A stretch of DNA of 64,000 nt from the NCBI GenBank assembly GCA_949592205.1, contig CATIUR010000001.1:64312559-64376558 (forward strand), given 5' to 3'. Positions 20,844-32,341 of the stretch are shown one piece after another (positions within the stretch are counted from its first letter, which is position 1; each line of letters opens with the position of its first letter). Source of the DNA: Helichrysum umbraculigerum. Taxonomy: Eukaryota > Streptophyta > Magnoliopsida > Asterales > Asteraceae. Position numbers and translations under genes: made by a program. Under the pieces are notes generated by a model that was not told where the DNA came from, ran no database searches, and was given only the letters and a program-made list of their open reading frames with translations.

Positions 20844-22340
20844 ATATTGCTACCTGGCAATATGTATACGAGAGTAGCATAAGGTGACTATCTGTCGTGC
20901 TACTGGCCGAAAGCAATCAAGCAAGAAAGTCCTTAGGTGATCGGTATTGCTCCCCGGCAATACGGTACGGATAGTTTGTACGGTTTCAAGTATTAGTACT
21001 ACGGTTACTAATAGGTCACGATGCCACCTGGCATGAAAGGTTGCACCCCGGCAACGTGATCAAGTTATCTGTTTTGTGATTGTGTCATATCGGTACGGTT
21101 TGTGATTTCAGTCAAGTGAGCAAAAGCTCGTTATTTCCTGAGTCTCCGACTCGTAAGCATCTAGTAATCACCTACAGTGATGGTAATGGGTTCACAATTA
21201 CGGTCAAATGAGCAAAAGCTCATAATTTCCTGAGTCTCCGACTCGTAAGCATCTAGTAATCACCTACAGTGATGTAATGATTATCCCCCAAGGGAAGTAT
21301 CAAGTTATGTCCCGCAGGATCACGTTTCAGTAAATTAACCAGTTATAGAGCCAACGACCCCGACCGTAATAATTCGTAGGTCCGTTGCTGAATGTAAGTA
21401 AAGCATAAGTCCATATGCTGGAATGAGTAACCGTGCAGTCCCGCAGGACTACGATAGAGCATGAATCCACATGCTGAGCCAACGACCCCGACCGTAATAA
21501 TTCGTAGGTCCGTTGCTGAGTGTGAGCATTTAGCTCGTAAGTAAGTTGTACCACCCACCGTGGTATCGTGAGCAATCCAGCTCGCAAATAAGTTGTACCA
21601 CCCACCGTGGTATCGTGAGCAATCCAGCTCGCAAGTAAGTTGTACCACCCACCGTGGTATCGTGAGCTCGTTTGTAAATCCGTAATACCAATCACATTGG
21701 TATCGTGTTTGTACCACCCACCGTGGCATCGTTTTGCTTCACATATAGTGACAGCGTCCGTTATTCTCCCGCAGGAGATGCAAGTAATCGTTTTGGCAGT
21801 ACACGACATGCCGCAAGTAAGTTTAGCCCAAGGCTAGTAAATTGTTACAGGCACTCAACAGTACCTCAAGTTGTTACGTAATTCACAGTAGTATATCATA
21901 CTAAGAATTGTAGGAGCGTCACCTAGATGTAAGGGATAATCGTAATCAATAGGTAGGTACGTATCTACGTCACCTAGTTTGCCTGAAGTAATATGTAAAG
22001 TCTAAGTCACTTAACTGTAGGGAAGTACTCTCAGTACTTAGTTAAAGTCATCCGTTAGTTCATAAAGATAGTCATCACTGAACTAGCAAGTCGGTGCCTC
22101 TAGTTGGTATTCACAAGTCCACTAGTCATTACTAGTAAATAGCAAGTCACTGATGTAGTGAGGCGTTTATTCCCTAGATATCATATGTAATATAATTCTA
22201 GGTGTTACTAACACAGTCATACTTAATATCCCTAAGTATGGTCAAATGGTTCGTAGCTGTCGCGGTCTAGCACCGTTACCATAAACTATAGTAAAACGTT
22301 TGTAACGGTTTGAACAGTTGAAAGTAGTAAAACAGGAGTA
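20844..22340. repeat. Dense series of micro-hairpins in the Tekay-2 LTR (second copy at 26910-28406)
   Basis: Short perfect inverted repeats with 4-8 bp stems and 3-7 nt loops follow one another every 20-50 bases. Examples: 20844-20863 ATATTGC/GCAATAT, 20944-20963 GTATTGC/GCAATAC, 21021-21034 ATGCC/GGCAT, 21118-21129 GAGC/GCTC, 21140-21152 GAGTC/GACTC, 21167-21181 ATCAC/GTGAT, 21437-21450 AGTCC/GGACT, 21459-21474 GCATG/CATGC, 21686-21702 TACCAAT/ATTGGTA and, near 22225-22250, CATACTTA/TAAGTATG. The stems differ in sequence; only the form repeats. Confidence 0.85.
21549..21689. repeat. Three tandem copies of a 47-bp unit (also 27615-27755)
   Basis: Each unit holds two hairpins, TACCACCCACCGTGGTA and GAGCAATCCAGCTC, starting at 21549, 21596 and 21643. 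The third unit is incomplete at its end. Confidence 0.9.
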
Positions 22341-22654
22341 TGCATTCCCACCCCGAAATCAGTTGGAAAACAGTGAAAGAGTGGGGTGATGAACTCACCT
22401 GAGGAGCTAGCGTCCTAGCGTAACGAGTCGTGCCAAGTGAAATCTCCTAATGTCCTAAACACGAGAGATTTCGTACGTTTGTAAGTGCGGTTCGTTATGG
22501 ATGGTTCGTAATAATAATTCATATTATTATTAGGTTTGAGTTTTCGTATACTTCATAAAGTATATTTGTTTTGGAATACAAGTCGTATCGTATTTAAATT
22601 GTCTTTTGAAAACTTTTTCCGACACTTAGAAAGATTTGGCTAATTTCTGTTTTC

Positions 22655-22872
22655 TGCGACATAACATGCGACACAAGGGTTGTGTCGCATGGTGCGACAC
22701 AGAAGCTCTGCGACACAGTGGTTGTGTCGCATAATGTGTGTGATGCTAAATCAATAGCGACATAAGGGTTGTGTCGCATGGAGTCTGCGACACAAGGATA
22801 CGATATAAAGGTTGTGTCGCATGAGTAATTCATGCGACACAGTATGCGACACAAGGATTGTGTCGTACTGAA
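22655..22872. repeat. GCGACACA/TGTGTCGC inverted-repeat cluster (also 28721-28938)
   Basis: At least nine occurrences of GCGACACA or its complement TGTGTCGC, alternating so that neighbours can pair with loops of 4-8 bases. The cluster lies about 630-840 bases from the sense start of the LTR. Confidence 0.85.
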
Positions 22873-23495
22873 GAACAGCAGCCCAGAAACCTTCGGGTTT
22901 CGCGTTTTTTCCGGCCAAAATCGCAAATCTAACGCATTTTCAAGCTGTAAAATCATGTTTTCTTTGTTGTTTAGGTTATAACTAAGTTGTGTAAACATTA
23001 TTACACCCAAACATTACACCAAAATGATTAAATCTAAAATTTTAGGAATTTCTTACAATTGCGAATCGAGGCCAAACGAGAAAGAAAACGATGATGTTGC
23101 CTTTGTTAATGTTGTTCCACTCGTGAAGGTGATTCCGAAAATGTATGTTAATGGTGGTGGTGGTGAAGTCCGGTGGTGGTGGCGGTGGTTGGTGGTGATT
23201 ATTTTAGAGAGAAAATAGGATGGAGAAGATGATGAAAATGAGATGAAAAATGGGGAGGGAGTTGAGTTTTGTCCAACCCAGATCCCCAGTGCGCGGACTG
23301 TGGTCTCCAACCACAGTACAAAATACCCGTGTTTTATTTGTCCAGTCATAATATAAAATAAAATCTTATTTATATTATTTAAAAATGTTTTCTAATGAAA
23401 GTATTTTATAAAAATACTAATTGGGGATAAAAGTTTAATCGTTTAATTGAAGTTTAAATTCAGCGCGAAAATTGACTTTTTGACGAGGTGTTACA

Positions 23496-23511
23496 TTCTC
23501 CCCCTGTTAAG
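23496..23511 (-). other. Polypurine tract of Tekay-2
   Basis: The minus strand reads CTTAACAGGGGGAGAA directly before the 3' LTR. The words TTTCGGGACGAAATTT just upstream are typical of the pol end/PPT region of this lineage and survive although pol is gone. Confidence 0.85.
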
Positions 23512-23888
23512 AAAATTTCGTCCCGAAATTTAAAAGTGATGTCGTGGTCATGTGAGGTCTGGGGAGCAATGTACGTACATGTTGTTTGTCGAGTAGGTTT
23601 TAGACATATCATGTCTTATAACGGGGTTGAAGGGCAGTCAATCCATGACTGTGTCGCGGTTTATCGTTGTAGTCACATCCTGACTATATGGTTTTGTTCA
23701 AGTTATCGTTGAGTCGTAGTCACTAAGGGACCGTTTGCATTATAGTCCCTACGGGACTAGATAGTTGTCACCACTTGACTGTTCGGGGAGTAGTCCTATC
23801 AGGACTGAGTGTTTTGTATACTTTCAGTCGGTTAGTCTGCTGAAAGCAACTCTAGCTTTTAAGTTTGGCTTAATTCGTGTAGTCGGTA
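23512..23888. other. Remnant between gag and PPT of Tekay-2
   Basis: About 380 bases where 3-4 kb of pol would be expected. No pol motif is seen; hairpins such as TAGTCCC/GGGACTA (23743-23759) continue here. Confidence 0.7.
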
Positions 23889-24986
23889 TTAATTTATGTA
23901 ATCGGTATCATTTTGGAATCGACTTTCCCGCCGATCGAAACGCTGTGTTTGATTTGAAATTTTTGTATTGGATAGGGACATACCCGTGATATTGTCGCGG
24001 TTTCGTCCGGTCCTCCCGGAGTTGATCATGAGGATTTTTCGTTTCTGATTTGGGCAATCTTTCTTGAAATGTCCAGGAGTGTTACATTTGAAACACGTTT
24101 GTTGTTTGTCGGGGTTGGCAGGAACTCTACAGTCCCAGATTTGGTGTCCGAATCGTTGACATCTCTCGCAAGGTGAGCCACAAGGGCCAGAGTGATGACG
24201 TTTACAGCTGTGACAGAAGGGTTTATCCCCCGCATAGCCCCACTTTCCTTTGTATTCAGAAGGGTAAGATTTCAAGGGTTCGGGTTGATTTGTTGGATTA
24301 TGACTAGTGCTGGAATCGCCATTCCACCTTTGTGTATGGTTTTCAGTTGGGAGGGTTCCGCGTTGAATCACCCGCGCCATGAGGTTATTGGCCATGCGAA
24401 CGGCGTCGCGAATAGTGTTGGGTTTAGAGGAGGTAACCATGCCCGCTATTTGGGTTGGAAGTCCTTCGATGTATTTTTCGATTCGTTTGCTTTCGGGGTT
24501 TACTAGTGATGGGCAAAAGAGTGCTAGTCGGTGAAAACGATTGGTATAGGTCATGATGTCGTTGTTTTTCACGGTAAGATACCAGAGTTCATTCTCGAGT
24601 CGGTGTAGTTCCTCGCTAGGACAATATTCGTCCCTCATCAGTTGTTTCAGTTCCTCCCACGAAAGTTCATAGGCGGTGTCGACCCCTACGGTGTGAGCGT
24701 GAGCATTCCACCAGGTTAGAGCATTATCTCGAAGAGTGTAGGTGGAGTATTTAACTTTGTATCCATCGGGGCAGTTGCAAATGCGGAAAACAGCTTCCAT
24801 CCTTTCGATCCATTGGATCAGTCCGACAGCCCCTTCGGTACCAACAAAGATTGGCGGGTTACAGTTTATAAATTCTTTATAGGTGCAGAGGCGCGTTAGG
24901 TTTTGTGCAGCCAGAGCTTCAGCTACTCTTTGCTCCGCGTATTGGTCGCGTTCTGTTTGAGTGTACGTTTGTCGTCCACGTGGCAT
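23889..24986 (-). CDS. Tekay-2 gag protein
   Basis: The ORF is uninterrupted. The start at 24986 (MPRGRQTYTQTERDQ) fits related gags better than the in-frame ATG 24 bases upstream. It gives about 365 residues. The retrotransposon gag core spans roughly residues 40-190 (LTWWNAHAHTVG, LENELWYLTVKNNDIMTYTN). Three Cys/His motifs follow: CHSCKRHHSGPC, CERCQRFGHQIWDC and CFKCNTPGHFKKDC (CX2CX4HX4C). The C-terminal 60 residues are basic and polar and end without a protease motif. It would form the virus-like particle and bind RNA. Its open frame and near-identical LTRs suggest it may still be functional. Confidence 0.9.
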   Translation of the reverse strand: MPRGRQTYTQTERDQYAEQRVAEALAAQNLTRLCTYKEFINCNPPIFVGTEGAVGLIQWIERMEAVFRICNCPDGYKVKYSTYTLRDNALTWWNAHAHTVGVDTAYELSWEELKQLMRDEYCPSEELHRLENELWYLTVKNNDIMTYTNRFHRLALFCPSLVNPESKRIEKYIEGLPTQIAGMVTSSKPNTIRDAVRMANNLMARVIQRGTLPTENHTQRWNGDSSTSHNPTNQPEPLKSYPSEYKGKWGYAGDKPFCHSCKRHHSGPCGSPCERCQRFGHQIWDCRVPANPDKQQTCFKCNTPGHFKKDCPNQKRKILMINSGRTGRNRDNITGMSLSNTKISNQTQRFDRRESRFQNDTDYIN

Positions 24987-25010
24987 GATTCTTAAACAAG
25001 AATGAAACAA

Positions 25011-26380
25011 CAGTCGTGAGATTCCTTATTCAGGAATTGTGATTATTACAGTTGTATACGTAAATCGATATTACACCGTTGCCCACGGATATAAAGTGAT
25101 AATGATCCAGAAACCACTTAAGGTGTCTGTATGAAAGTCCTCGGACTTTGAAATTTTTAAATGTGTAGTCGTACTAACGACCTAGTTGTGTATCATATGT
25201 AGTTCGACCAGAACTAGGGTATCGTCGTAGTCTATCAGACTATAATGTAGTACTAAAGTACTATAAATGTAATCCCAATAAATTAGAGTGTATTCACCGA
25301 ATGAGGCATCACATGCCTGAGTAGTCGTGGTGTGGCACTTAGTGCCCACTAAGGAAATTGCGTATGCGTATAAGTGTACAAGTGCCTATAGCGAGGGTTC
25401 CTACGCAAAGAAATCGAGTGGGACGCCTCATGTCCAGTAGAGTAGTCGTATATACATATGTGATGTACACGTAACTATACAAGTATAAGTGCGCAGTAGT
25501 AAAGAATCAGGTGTGGCATCTCGTGCCCAGTTAAGTAAGTGTATATGTATATATAAGTCGTACATGTAACTATAACAAGTCCACATGCATATTGGATAGT
25601 AGCTCATCGAGCCTGGGTGTAGCACAACGTGCCAAAATGTAGTGCCCGAAGCACCGTAATATATTATGATTGTAGTACAAAGTACTATGAAACGCAGCAC
25701 CACGTGCCGTAATGTAGTGCCCGCGGCACCGTAGTTGCAGTACCCCTGTACTGTGAGTGTAGCACCATCGTGCCGAATGCAGTATAAACATACTGTGTAG
25801 TTGCAGCACCACGTGCTGGAGTAGTATTGTGCCCAAAGCACGATGCAGCACCACGTGCCACATGTTATCCAAGTATGGCCCTCAGGCCGATAGTAAGTTT
25901 GAAAGTAATTCGTGGACTTAGTCATTACGAGCATCTCTCGTAATACCATTCAGTCGTGACCAACCTGGTCAAAGTTTTGAGATCAAGTCGTAAAGGTTAG
26001 GAAGCTGGCGATATGCCACTTCGAAAGTGTGTATCAGTTTGTACAGCGGAATCATGTCAGGTATAATCATACCTACCGGTATATAGATATGCAGGAATCG
26101 TATACACGTAAGGCCTATTCATATATACCTACAGTACATATAATAGCCTAAGGTGTCTAGCAAGTAGCAAATAACAATCAGAGTCAACTACTGCATTCCC
26201 TTTCAATATAACTCCTTTCAGATCTTACATCATCTTTGCTTAATTGTACATAGTTAGCTACGCTATGTTAAATTAAGTTCGTATAATGTAATCCCTGAAC
26301 TAGTTATACCTAATGAGGAATACTGCCTAATGGTCATAGTCTAGGTTCACTAAATGCAACCTAGTTCACTACAACCTTAG
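25011..26380 (-). other. Hairpin-rich leader of Tekay-2 between PBS and gag
   Basis: About 1.4 kb without a convincing gene. Micro-hairpins continue, for example AGTAC/GTACT at 25739-25752, CAGTAT/ATACTG at 25780-25795 and GGCC/GGCC at 25877-25888, with repeated GCACCACGTGC words between 25610 and 25860. The ORFs at 25428-25949 and 25570-25872 are translations of these repeats. Confidence 0.75.
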
Positions 26381-26392
26381 GCTCTGATACCA
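26381..26392 (-). other. Primer binding site of Tekay-2
   Basis: The minus strand reads TGGTATCAGAGC three bases inside the LTR end at 26396; initiator tRNA-Met type. Confidence 0.88.
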
Positions 26393-26395
26393 ATC

Positions 26396-29300
26396 TGTAA
26401 CACCCTCAAATTTCGGTTTGCGGAAGCGATCGGGTCGGGTGTTACCAAATTAAATATCACAGCATAAGATACATAATGAACGACCCTAAATGAGACGTTT
26501 GAAAATAATTATACATTTATGAAATTTAAGTATTTACAAGTTGCGAGTTCGCATAAAAGTAATATTACATTCTACTAGTACTGAGTAAATGCAATAAATA
26601 TCCTGAGTATTGAAAACATGCGACTCGAGCTAGAATCCTGTAGTCCAATCCTACTACAGCAGTGTACCTGAGAATGCACACTAAAAGGGTCAGCTGAAAA
26701 GCTGGTGAGTTCACAAGTAATTTGTAGAAACAAGTAGTTCGAGTAATAAATGTTTCATTCAGAAATATCAATCAAGTTTAGCAGTTTAAATAACAACAGT
26801 TGCCCCTCGAGGCAGTTATAAGTAATTTATGGTAAGCAGGTGAACCTAATCCATAGGTTTCTAGTCAAATAAAGGGGACCAATCCTCATCCTGTGTGTTA
26901 TCCGGTAAGATATTGCTACCTGGCAATATGTATACGAGAGTAGCGTAAGGTGACTATCTGTCGTGCTACTGGCCGAAAGCAATCAAGCAAGAAAGTCCTT
27001 AGGTGATCGGTATTGCTCCCCGGCAATACGGTACGGATAGTTTGTACGGTTTCAAGTATTAGTACTACGGTTACTAATAGGTCACGATGCCACCTGGCAT
27101 GAAAGGTTGCACCCCGGCAACGTGATCAAGTTATCTGTTTTGTGATTGTGTCATATCGGTACGGTTTGTGATTTCAGTCAAGTGAGCAAAAGCTCATTAT
27201 TTCCTGAGTCTCCGACTCGTAAGCATCTAGTAATCACCTACAGTGATGGTAATGGGTTCACAATTACGGTCAAATGAGCAAAAGCTCATAATTTCCTGAG
27301 TCTCCGACTCGTAAGCATCTAGTAATCACCTACAGTGATGTAATGATTATCCCCCAAGGGAAGTGTCAAGTTATGTCCCGCAGGACCACGTTTCAGTAAA
27401 TTAACCAGTTATAGAGCCAACGACCCCGACCGTAATAATTCGTAGGTCCGTTGCTGAATGTAAGTAAAGCATAAGTCCATATGCTGGAATGAGTAACCGT
27501 GCAGTCCTGCAGGACTACGATAGAGCATGAATCCACATGCTGAGCCAACGACCCCGACCGTAATAATTCGTAGGTCCGTTGCTGAGTGTGAGCATTTAGC
27601 TCGTAAGTAAGTTGTACCACCCACCGTGGTATCGTGAGCAATCCAGCTCGCAAATAAGTTGTACCACCCACCGTGGTATCGTGAGCAATCCAGCTCGCAA
27701 GTAAGTTGTACCACCCACCGTGGTATCGTGAGCTCGTTTGTAAATCCGTAATACCAATCACATTGGTATCGTGTTTGTACCACCCACCGTGGCATCGTTT
27801 TGCTTCACATATAGTGACAGCGTCCGTTATTCTCCCGCAGGAGATGCAAGTAATCGTTTTGGCAGTACACGACATGCCGCAAGTAAGTTTAGCCCAAGGC
27901 TAGTAAATTGTTACAGGCACTCAACAGTACCTCAAGTTGTTACGTAATTCACAGTAGTATATCATACTAAGAATTGTAGGAGCGTCACCTAGATGTAAGG
28001 GATAATCGTAATCAATAGGTAGGTACGTATCTACGTCACCTAGTTTGCCTGAAGTAATATGTAAAGTCTAAGTCACTTAACTGTAGGGAAGTACTCTCAG
28101 TACTTAGTTAAAGTCATCCGTTAGTTCATAAAGATAGTCATCACTGAACTAGCAAGTCGGTGCCTCTAGTTGGTATTCACAAGTCCACTAGTCATTACTA
28201 GTAAATAGCAAGTCACTGATGTAGTGAGGCGTTTATTCCCTAGATATCATATGTAATATAATTCTAGGTGTTACTAACACAGTCATACTTAATATCCCTA
28301 AGTATGGTCAAATGGTTCGTAGCTGTCGCGGTCTAGCACCGTTACCATAAACTATAGTAAAACGTTTGTAACGGTTTGAACAGTTGAAAGTAGTAAAACA
28401 GGAGTATGCATTCCCACCCCGAAATCAGTTGGAAAACAGTGAAAGAGTGGGGTGATGAACTCACCTGAGGAGCTAGCGTCCTAGCGTAACGAGTCGTGCC
28501 AAGTGAAATCTCCTAATGTCCTAAACACGAGAGATTTCGTACGTTTGTAAGTGCGGTTCGTTATGGATGGTTCGTAATAATAATTCATATTATTATTAGG
28601 TTTGAGTTTTCGTATACTTCATAAAGTATATTTGTTTTGGAATACAAGTCGTATCGTATTTAAATTGTCTTTTGAAAACGTTTTCCGACACTTAGAAAGA
28701 TTTGGCTAATTTCTGTTTTCTGCGACATAACATGCGACACAAGGGTTGTGTCGCATGGTGCGACACAGCAGCTCTGCGACACAGTGGTTGTGTCGCATAA
28801 TGTGTGTGATGCTAAATCAATAGCGACATAAGGGTTGTGTCGCATGGAGTCTGCGACACAAGGATACGACATAAGGGTTGTGTCGCATGAGTAATTCATG
28901 CGACACAGTATGCGACACAAGGATTGTGTCGTACTGAAGAACAGCAGCCCAGAAACCTTCGGGTTATTCGTTTTTCCGGCCAAAATCGCAAATCTAACGC
29001 ATTTTCAAGCTGTAAAATCATGTTTTCTTTGTTGTTTAGGTTATAACTAAGTTGTGTAAACATTATTACACCCAAACATTACACCAAAATGATTAAATCT
29101 AAAAATTTAGGAATTTCTTGCAATTGCGAATCGAGGTCAAACGAGAAAGAAAACGATGATGTTGCCTTTGTTAATGTTGTTCCACTCGTGAAGGTGATTC
29201 CGAAAATGTATGTTGATGGTGGTGGTGGTGAAGTCCGGTGGTGGTGGCGGTGGTTGGTGGTGATTATTTTAGAGAGAAAATAGGATGGAGAAGATGATGA

Positions 29301-29560
29301 AAATGAGATGAAAAATGGGGAGGGAGTTGAGTTTTGTCCAACCCAGATCCCCAGTGCGCGGACTGTGGTCTCCAACCACAGTACAAAATTCCCGTGTTTT
29401 ATTTGTCCAGTCATAATATAAAATAAAATCTTATTTATATTATTTAAAAATGTTTTCTAATGAAAGTATTTTATAAAAATACTAATTGGGGATAAAAGTT
29501 TAATCGTTTAATTGAAGTTTAAATTCAGCGCGAAAATTGACTTTTTGACGAGGTGTTACA
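26396..29560 (-). repeat. 5' LTR of Tekay-2
   Basis: Near-identical to 20330-23495 at an offset of 6066. Differences are scattered single bases, with a small cluster near 22900/28965. Confidence 0.93.
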
Positions 29561-30449
29561 TCTACTAACCATGCAACATGTCAATCTTACTAGATTTTAT
29601 ATCTTAGTGTCAAATCTTAAATTCATTCTTGAATTTTTTCGTACTATGACATATCCTAAAGTCATGTCTTCCATATTGACATGCTTCTCTATATCATAAG
29701 TTTAAACAACATTTTATATAATGTGTTTAAACGTATCTCCATTGTTATAAAACTTAATGTGAGTGATAATGACTTTACGAATTCTCTTTCATTTATTGTC
29801 ATAACCAAACTCGAAAGGTAACACTTTCCAAATCATTTATTGTAACACTCCGTTAATATACCAATAAAAAGAAATAATATTACAATTCACTGTTTAAAAA
29901 CTCTTTCATGAAATGTACCGTTTTACTATAGATATATTTGTCATTAATAAATATGAATTACAATATAAATCAACTTTACCAATTTCATCGAAAGTTTTAT
30001 TCAAACATACTAATTTTAACGGATACAAAAACTCTCATGACAAACAATAAACAAGAAACTTAGACGTTAGCAATGCCTTCGCTTTTGTCATCGGATATGT
30101 CAATCGTGTCATCATGATTATCATTATCAACACAATGCTCTAATAAGTGTCCCAACAACAAGGAACAAAAAGGGAAACTCGATCTTCCCGTTTGCAATCA
30201 CAATATATCACTAAGATTCATTATATCTTAATCTAGTTCCATTACGGCCCCTTATGGAATGCACTTTGGTTCTCTCAAGTTGGAGATCCCGACATCCACT
30301 ATCTCATATTTATGTTTCGTTATGAAACTAAAAACATAGAACAATCAACAATAAGTTCTACAGTTTTTTCCTTTTCAATAGTTAACAACTACATCATTAT
30401 TGAGTAGTAAGCCGTTACAATTTACGTTAACTATTATTGAATATACATG

Positions 30450-30640
30450 GAACCTTACGTCTTGAATATAATAAAATATATTCCAAAACCGTAAGGTACT
30501 AAAACCTCACATCTTGAATAAAATTATATTCTAAAACTGTAAGGTACTAAAACCTTACATCTTTTGAATAAAATTTTACTTCGAATTAATAAGGTACTAA
30601 ACCTTACATCTTGAATAAAGTTTTATTCCAAAACCAAGAA
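30450..30640. repeat. About four degenerate copies of a 50-bp unit
   Basis: Each unit reads AACCTTACATCTTGAATAAA, a T-rich middle, then GTAAGGTACTAA; CCTTAC and GTAAGG make each unit a weak foldback. Confidence 0.7.
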
Positions 30641-31908
30641 ATCACTTAACATACATTTTGAATAAAAATACATTCCAAAACGGTATGTTTGAATTCTTTT
30701 CTAAACTACAACTTGTTTGTTAAATCCATGATACATAATCATTTTAACAACAAATTATATATGTCAATTTGTAAACATATCTCAATTATGTTTACCATAT
30801 ACAAATATAAGTTTCTTAAAACTTATTTTGCAGGTTACATAAAAAACATTTTCCATACATATTACTACGTACTATTTATTCAAGCAAAATCAATAGTCAT
30901 TTACTTCGTATGTAAAAAATGTTTTCCAACCGTCATTTTATTTGAATTGACGACCTGTTCATTATAAAATCTTGATATCTAGTAAATATCCTTGATCAAA
31001 TAAATTTAATGGCAAAGAGGTTACAATTAAGATTAAAAACCTTATTTCAATCTTTATACAAATGGGAGTTACCACATTCAAGCCCACGAACTCCAAATAT
31101 CATGGGTCAATCGGAGCAAATAACAACACTTACGGGTTCGATCAATTAGTATCAATCAACACGTACGGTTTCATGATTGCGAAACAAAATTCCATTCATG
31201 TCCATTGTACGGGCTTGCACAAGTTTCATTAATCGATGACCAATTCGATCAATTGTTTGCAAGTCCCCAACGTACACAAAGAAAAACCTTATTGTCACAT
31301 GAGGTCTGAAACTCTTTGCCTCTTTTACTTGTATACCCACAAATGGTATTATTTTCTACCCATGTGGAACAAAACCACTTAAGTATTCCTTACGTTTTTA
31401 CTTAAAATCAAAACAATCTAAATGACTAAGAAGTTCAAAATCATAATATATAAAAGGTCTTAACGTTGCCAAATAAAGTGTTGCAATATTTGGAGAAACA
31501 TATGTACACGACACATATGCACCAATACTAATATGATTTTCAACAATCTTTTGGACAAAAAGTTTCAATATGTTAGCATGCATTTTTATTGCGTTTACTA
31601 ACGCACCGAAATGCAATTGTATTCTAAATAACCAATCTTTAAATTGTTTCGTAAAAAAACATTTGTTCCAAGAAACTCATCAAAATCCGATGAAATTTAT
31701 TCGGGTAACAATTAACAGAATCTGTTTTAAGATTGTAGAAATTAATATAATGTACCCGAATAAATTTTCATTATTATAAAGAATTGTAACAAATTACAAA
31801 TCGTATAACACAAAAGTAATTTCAATAAAATTACTATAATGAAATAAACATGAATAAGAACGAGTAGGGTACATAAAGGATATTCATCAACAAATGATGA
31901 GCCGAGGC

Positions 31909-31995
31909 CCGTGTTTAACACGGTTCCCTTAAAACAGATTCGCCGTCTGTTTCCCAGGGTACAACGGCCGAAGCAGTAGTACTGCCGGACTTGAA
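31909..31995. repeat. Cluster of three micro-hairpins in AT-rich DNA
   Basis: CCGTGT/ACACGG (31909-31923), AAACAGA/TCTGTTT (about 31931-31952) and GCAGTA/TACTGC (about 31972-31984) follow each other in a GC-richer island. Confidence 0.6.
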
Positions 31996-32341
31996 CCACA
32001 TGCCTGAAAGTGTTGTCGGATACATTTGTTCATGAGCTTCTAAAGGTACAACATAAAACAACATAAACGTTGTTATAGCAGTCTCCCAAAAACAACCCAA
32101 ATGTCATGTATGTGTATGTATTTTTTGCTATCATTTTAAAAGAGTTCTCTCCTCTACTCTAATAAGAGACCACATTGTCTACTTATTAGACAATGTCTAA
32201 GAGGAATTGAAAGGTCACACTTTAATGATAATTAACCTATAAATTAATATTCATAAGTTATGTTAACATTAAAAGTCACCACTTAATATTCATAAGTCTT
32301 GTAGATTATAGACTTTTCAACTCTTCCAACATCAATTGCAT

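Larger units (their letters stand above)
20330..23495 (-). repeat. 3' LTR of Tekay-2
   Basis: Plus strand starts TGTAACACCCTC and ends GAGGTGTTACA. It shares words with the fragment at 54234 (TTTGCGGAAGCG, ACCTGAGAAT, AAAGCTGGTGA), so the two families are related. The ORFs at 21327-21809 and 21343-21729 are translations of the internal repeats and are not called. Confidence 0.93.
20325..29565 (-). mobile_element. Tekay-2: complete gag-only Ty3/gypsy element with TSD tctac
   Basis: The 9.2-kb element (20330-29560) has two LTRs of 3166 and 3165 bases, a perfect 5-bp TSD (tctac at 20325-20329 and 29561-29565), PBS, gag and PPT. The internal region is only 2.9 kb and contains no protease, RT, RNase H or integrase. 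This is the pattern called TR-GAG (terminal repeats plus gag only). The LTRs differ at about 20 positions by eye, so insertion is recent. Mobility would need pol from a related element. Confidence 0.93.
29566..32341. other. AT-rich region without supportable genes
   Basis: Only short ORFs without recognisable domains are present. It contains a degenerate tandem repeat (30450-30640) and a GC-richer hairpin cluster (31909-31995). It continues the target sequence interrupted by Tekay-2. Confidence 0.5.

Noticed and set aside
21327..21809. 160-residue ORF in the Tekay-2 LTR, also at 27393-27875
   Set aside because: It is a translation of tandem hairpin repeats (YHGGWYN, TTVGG) and is mirrored by an overlapping ORF in another frame.
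25428..25949. 173-residue ORF in the Tekay-2 leader
   Set aside because: Repeat translation, no conserved motif, overlapped by another ORF.
31742..32100. ORFs of 85 and 61 residues
   Set aside because: They overlap each other on the same strand and contain hairpin DNA; no domain recognised.
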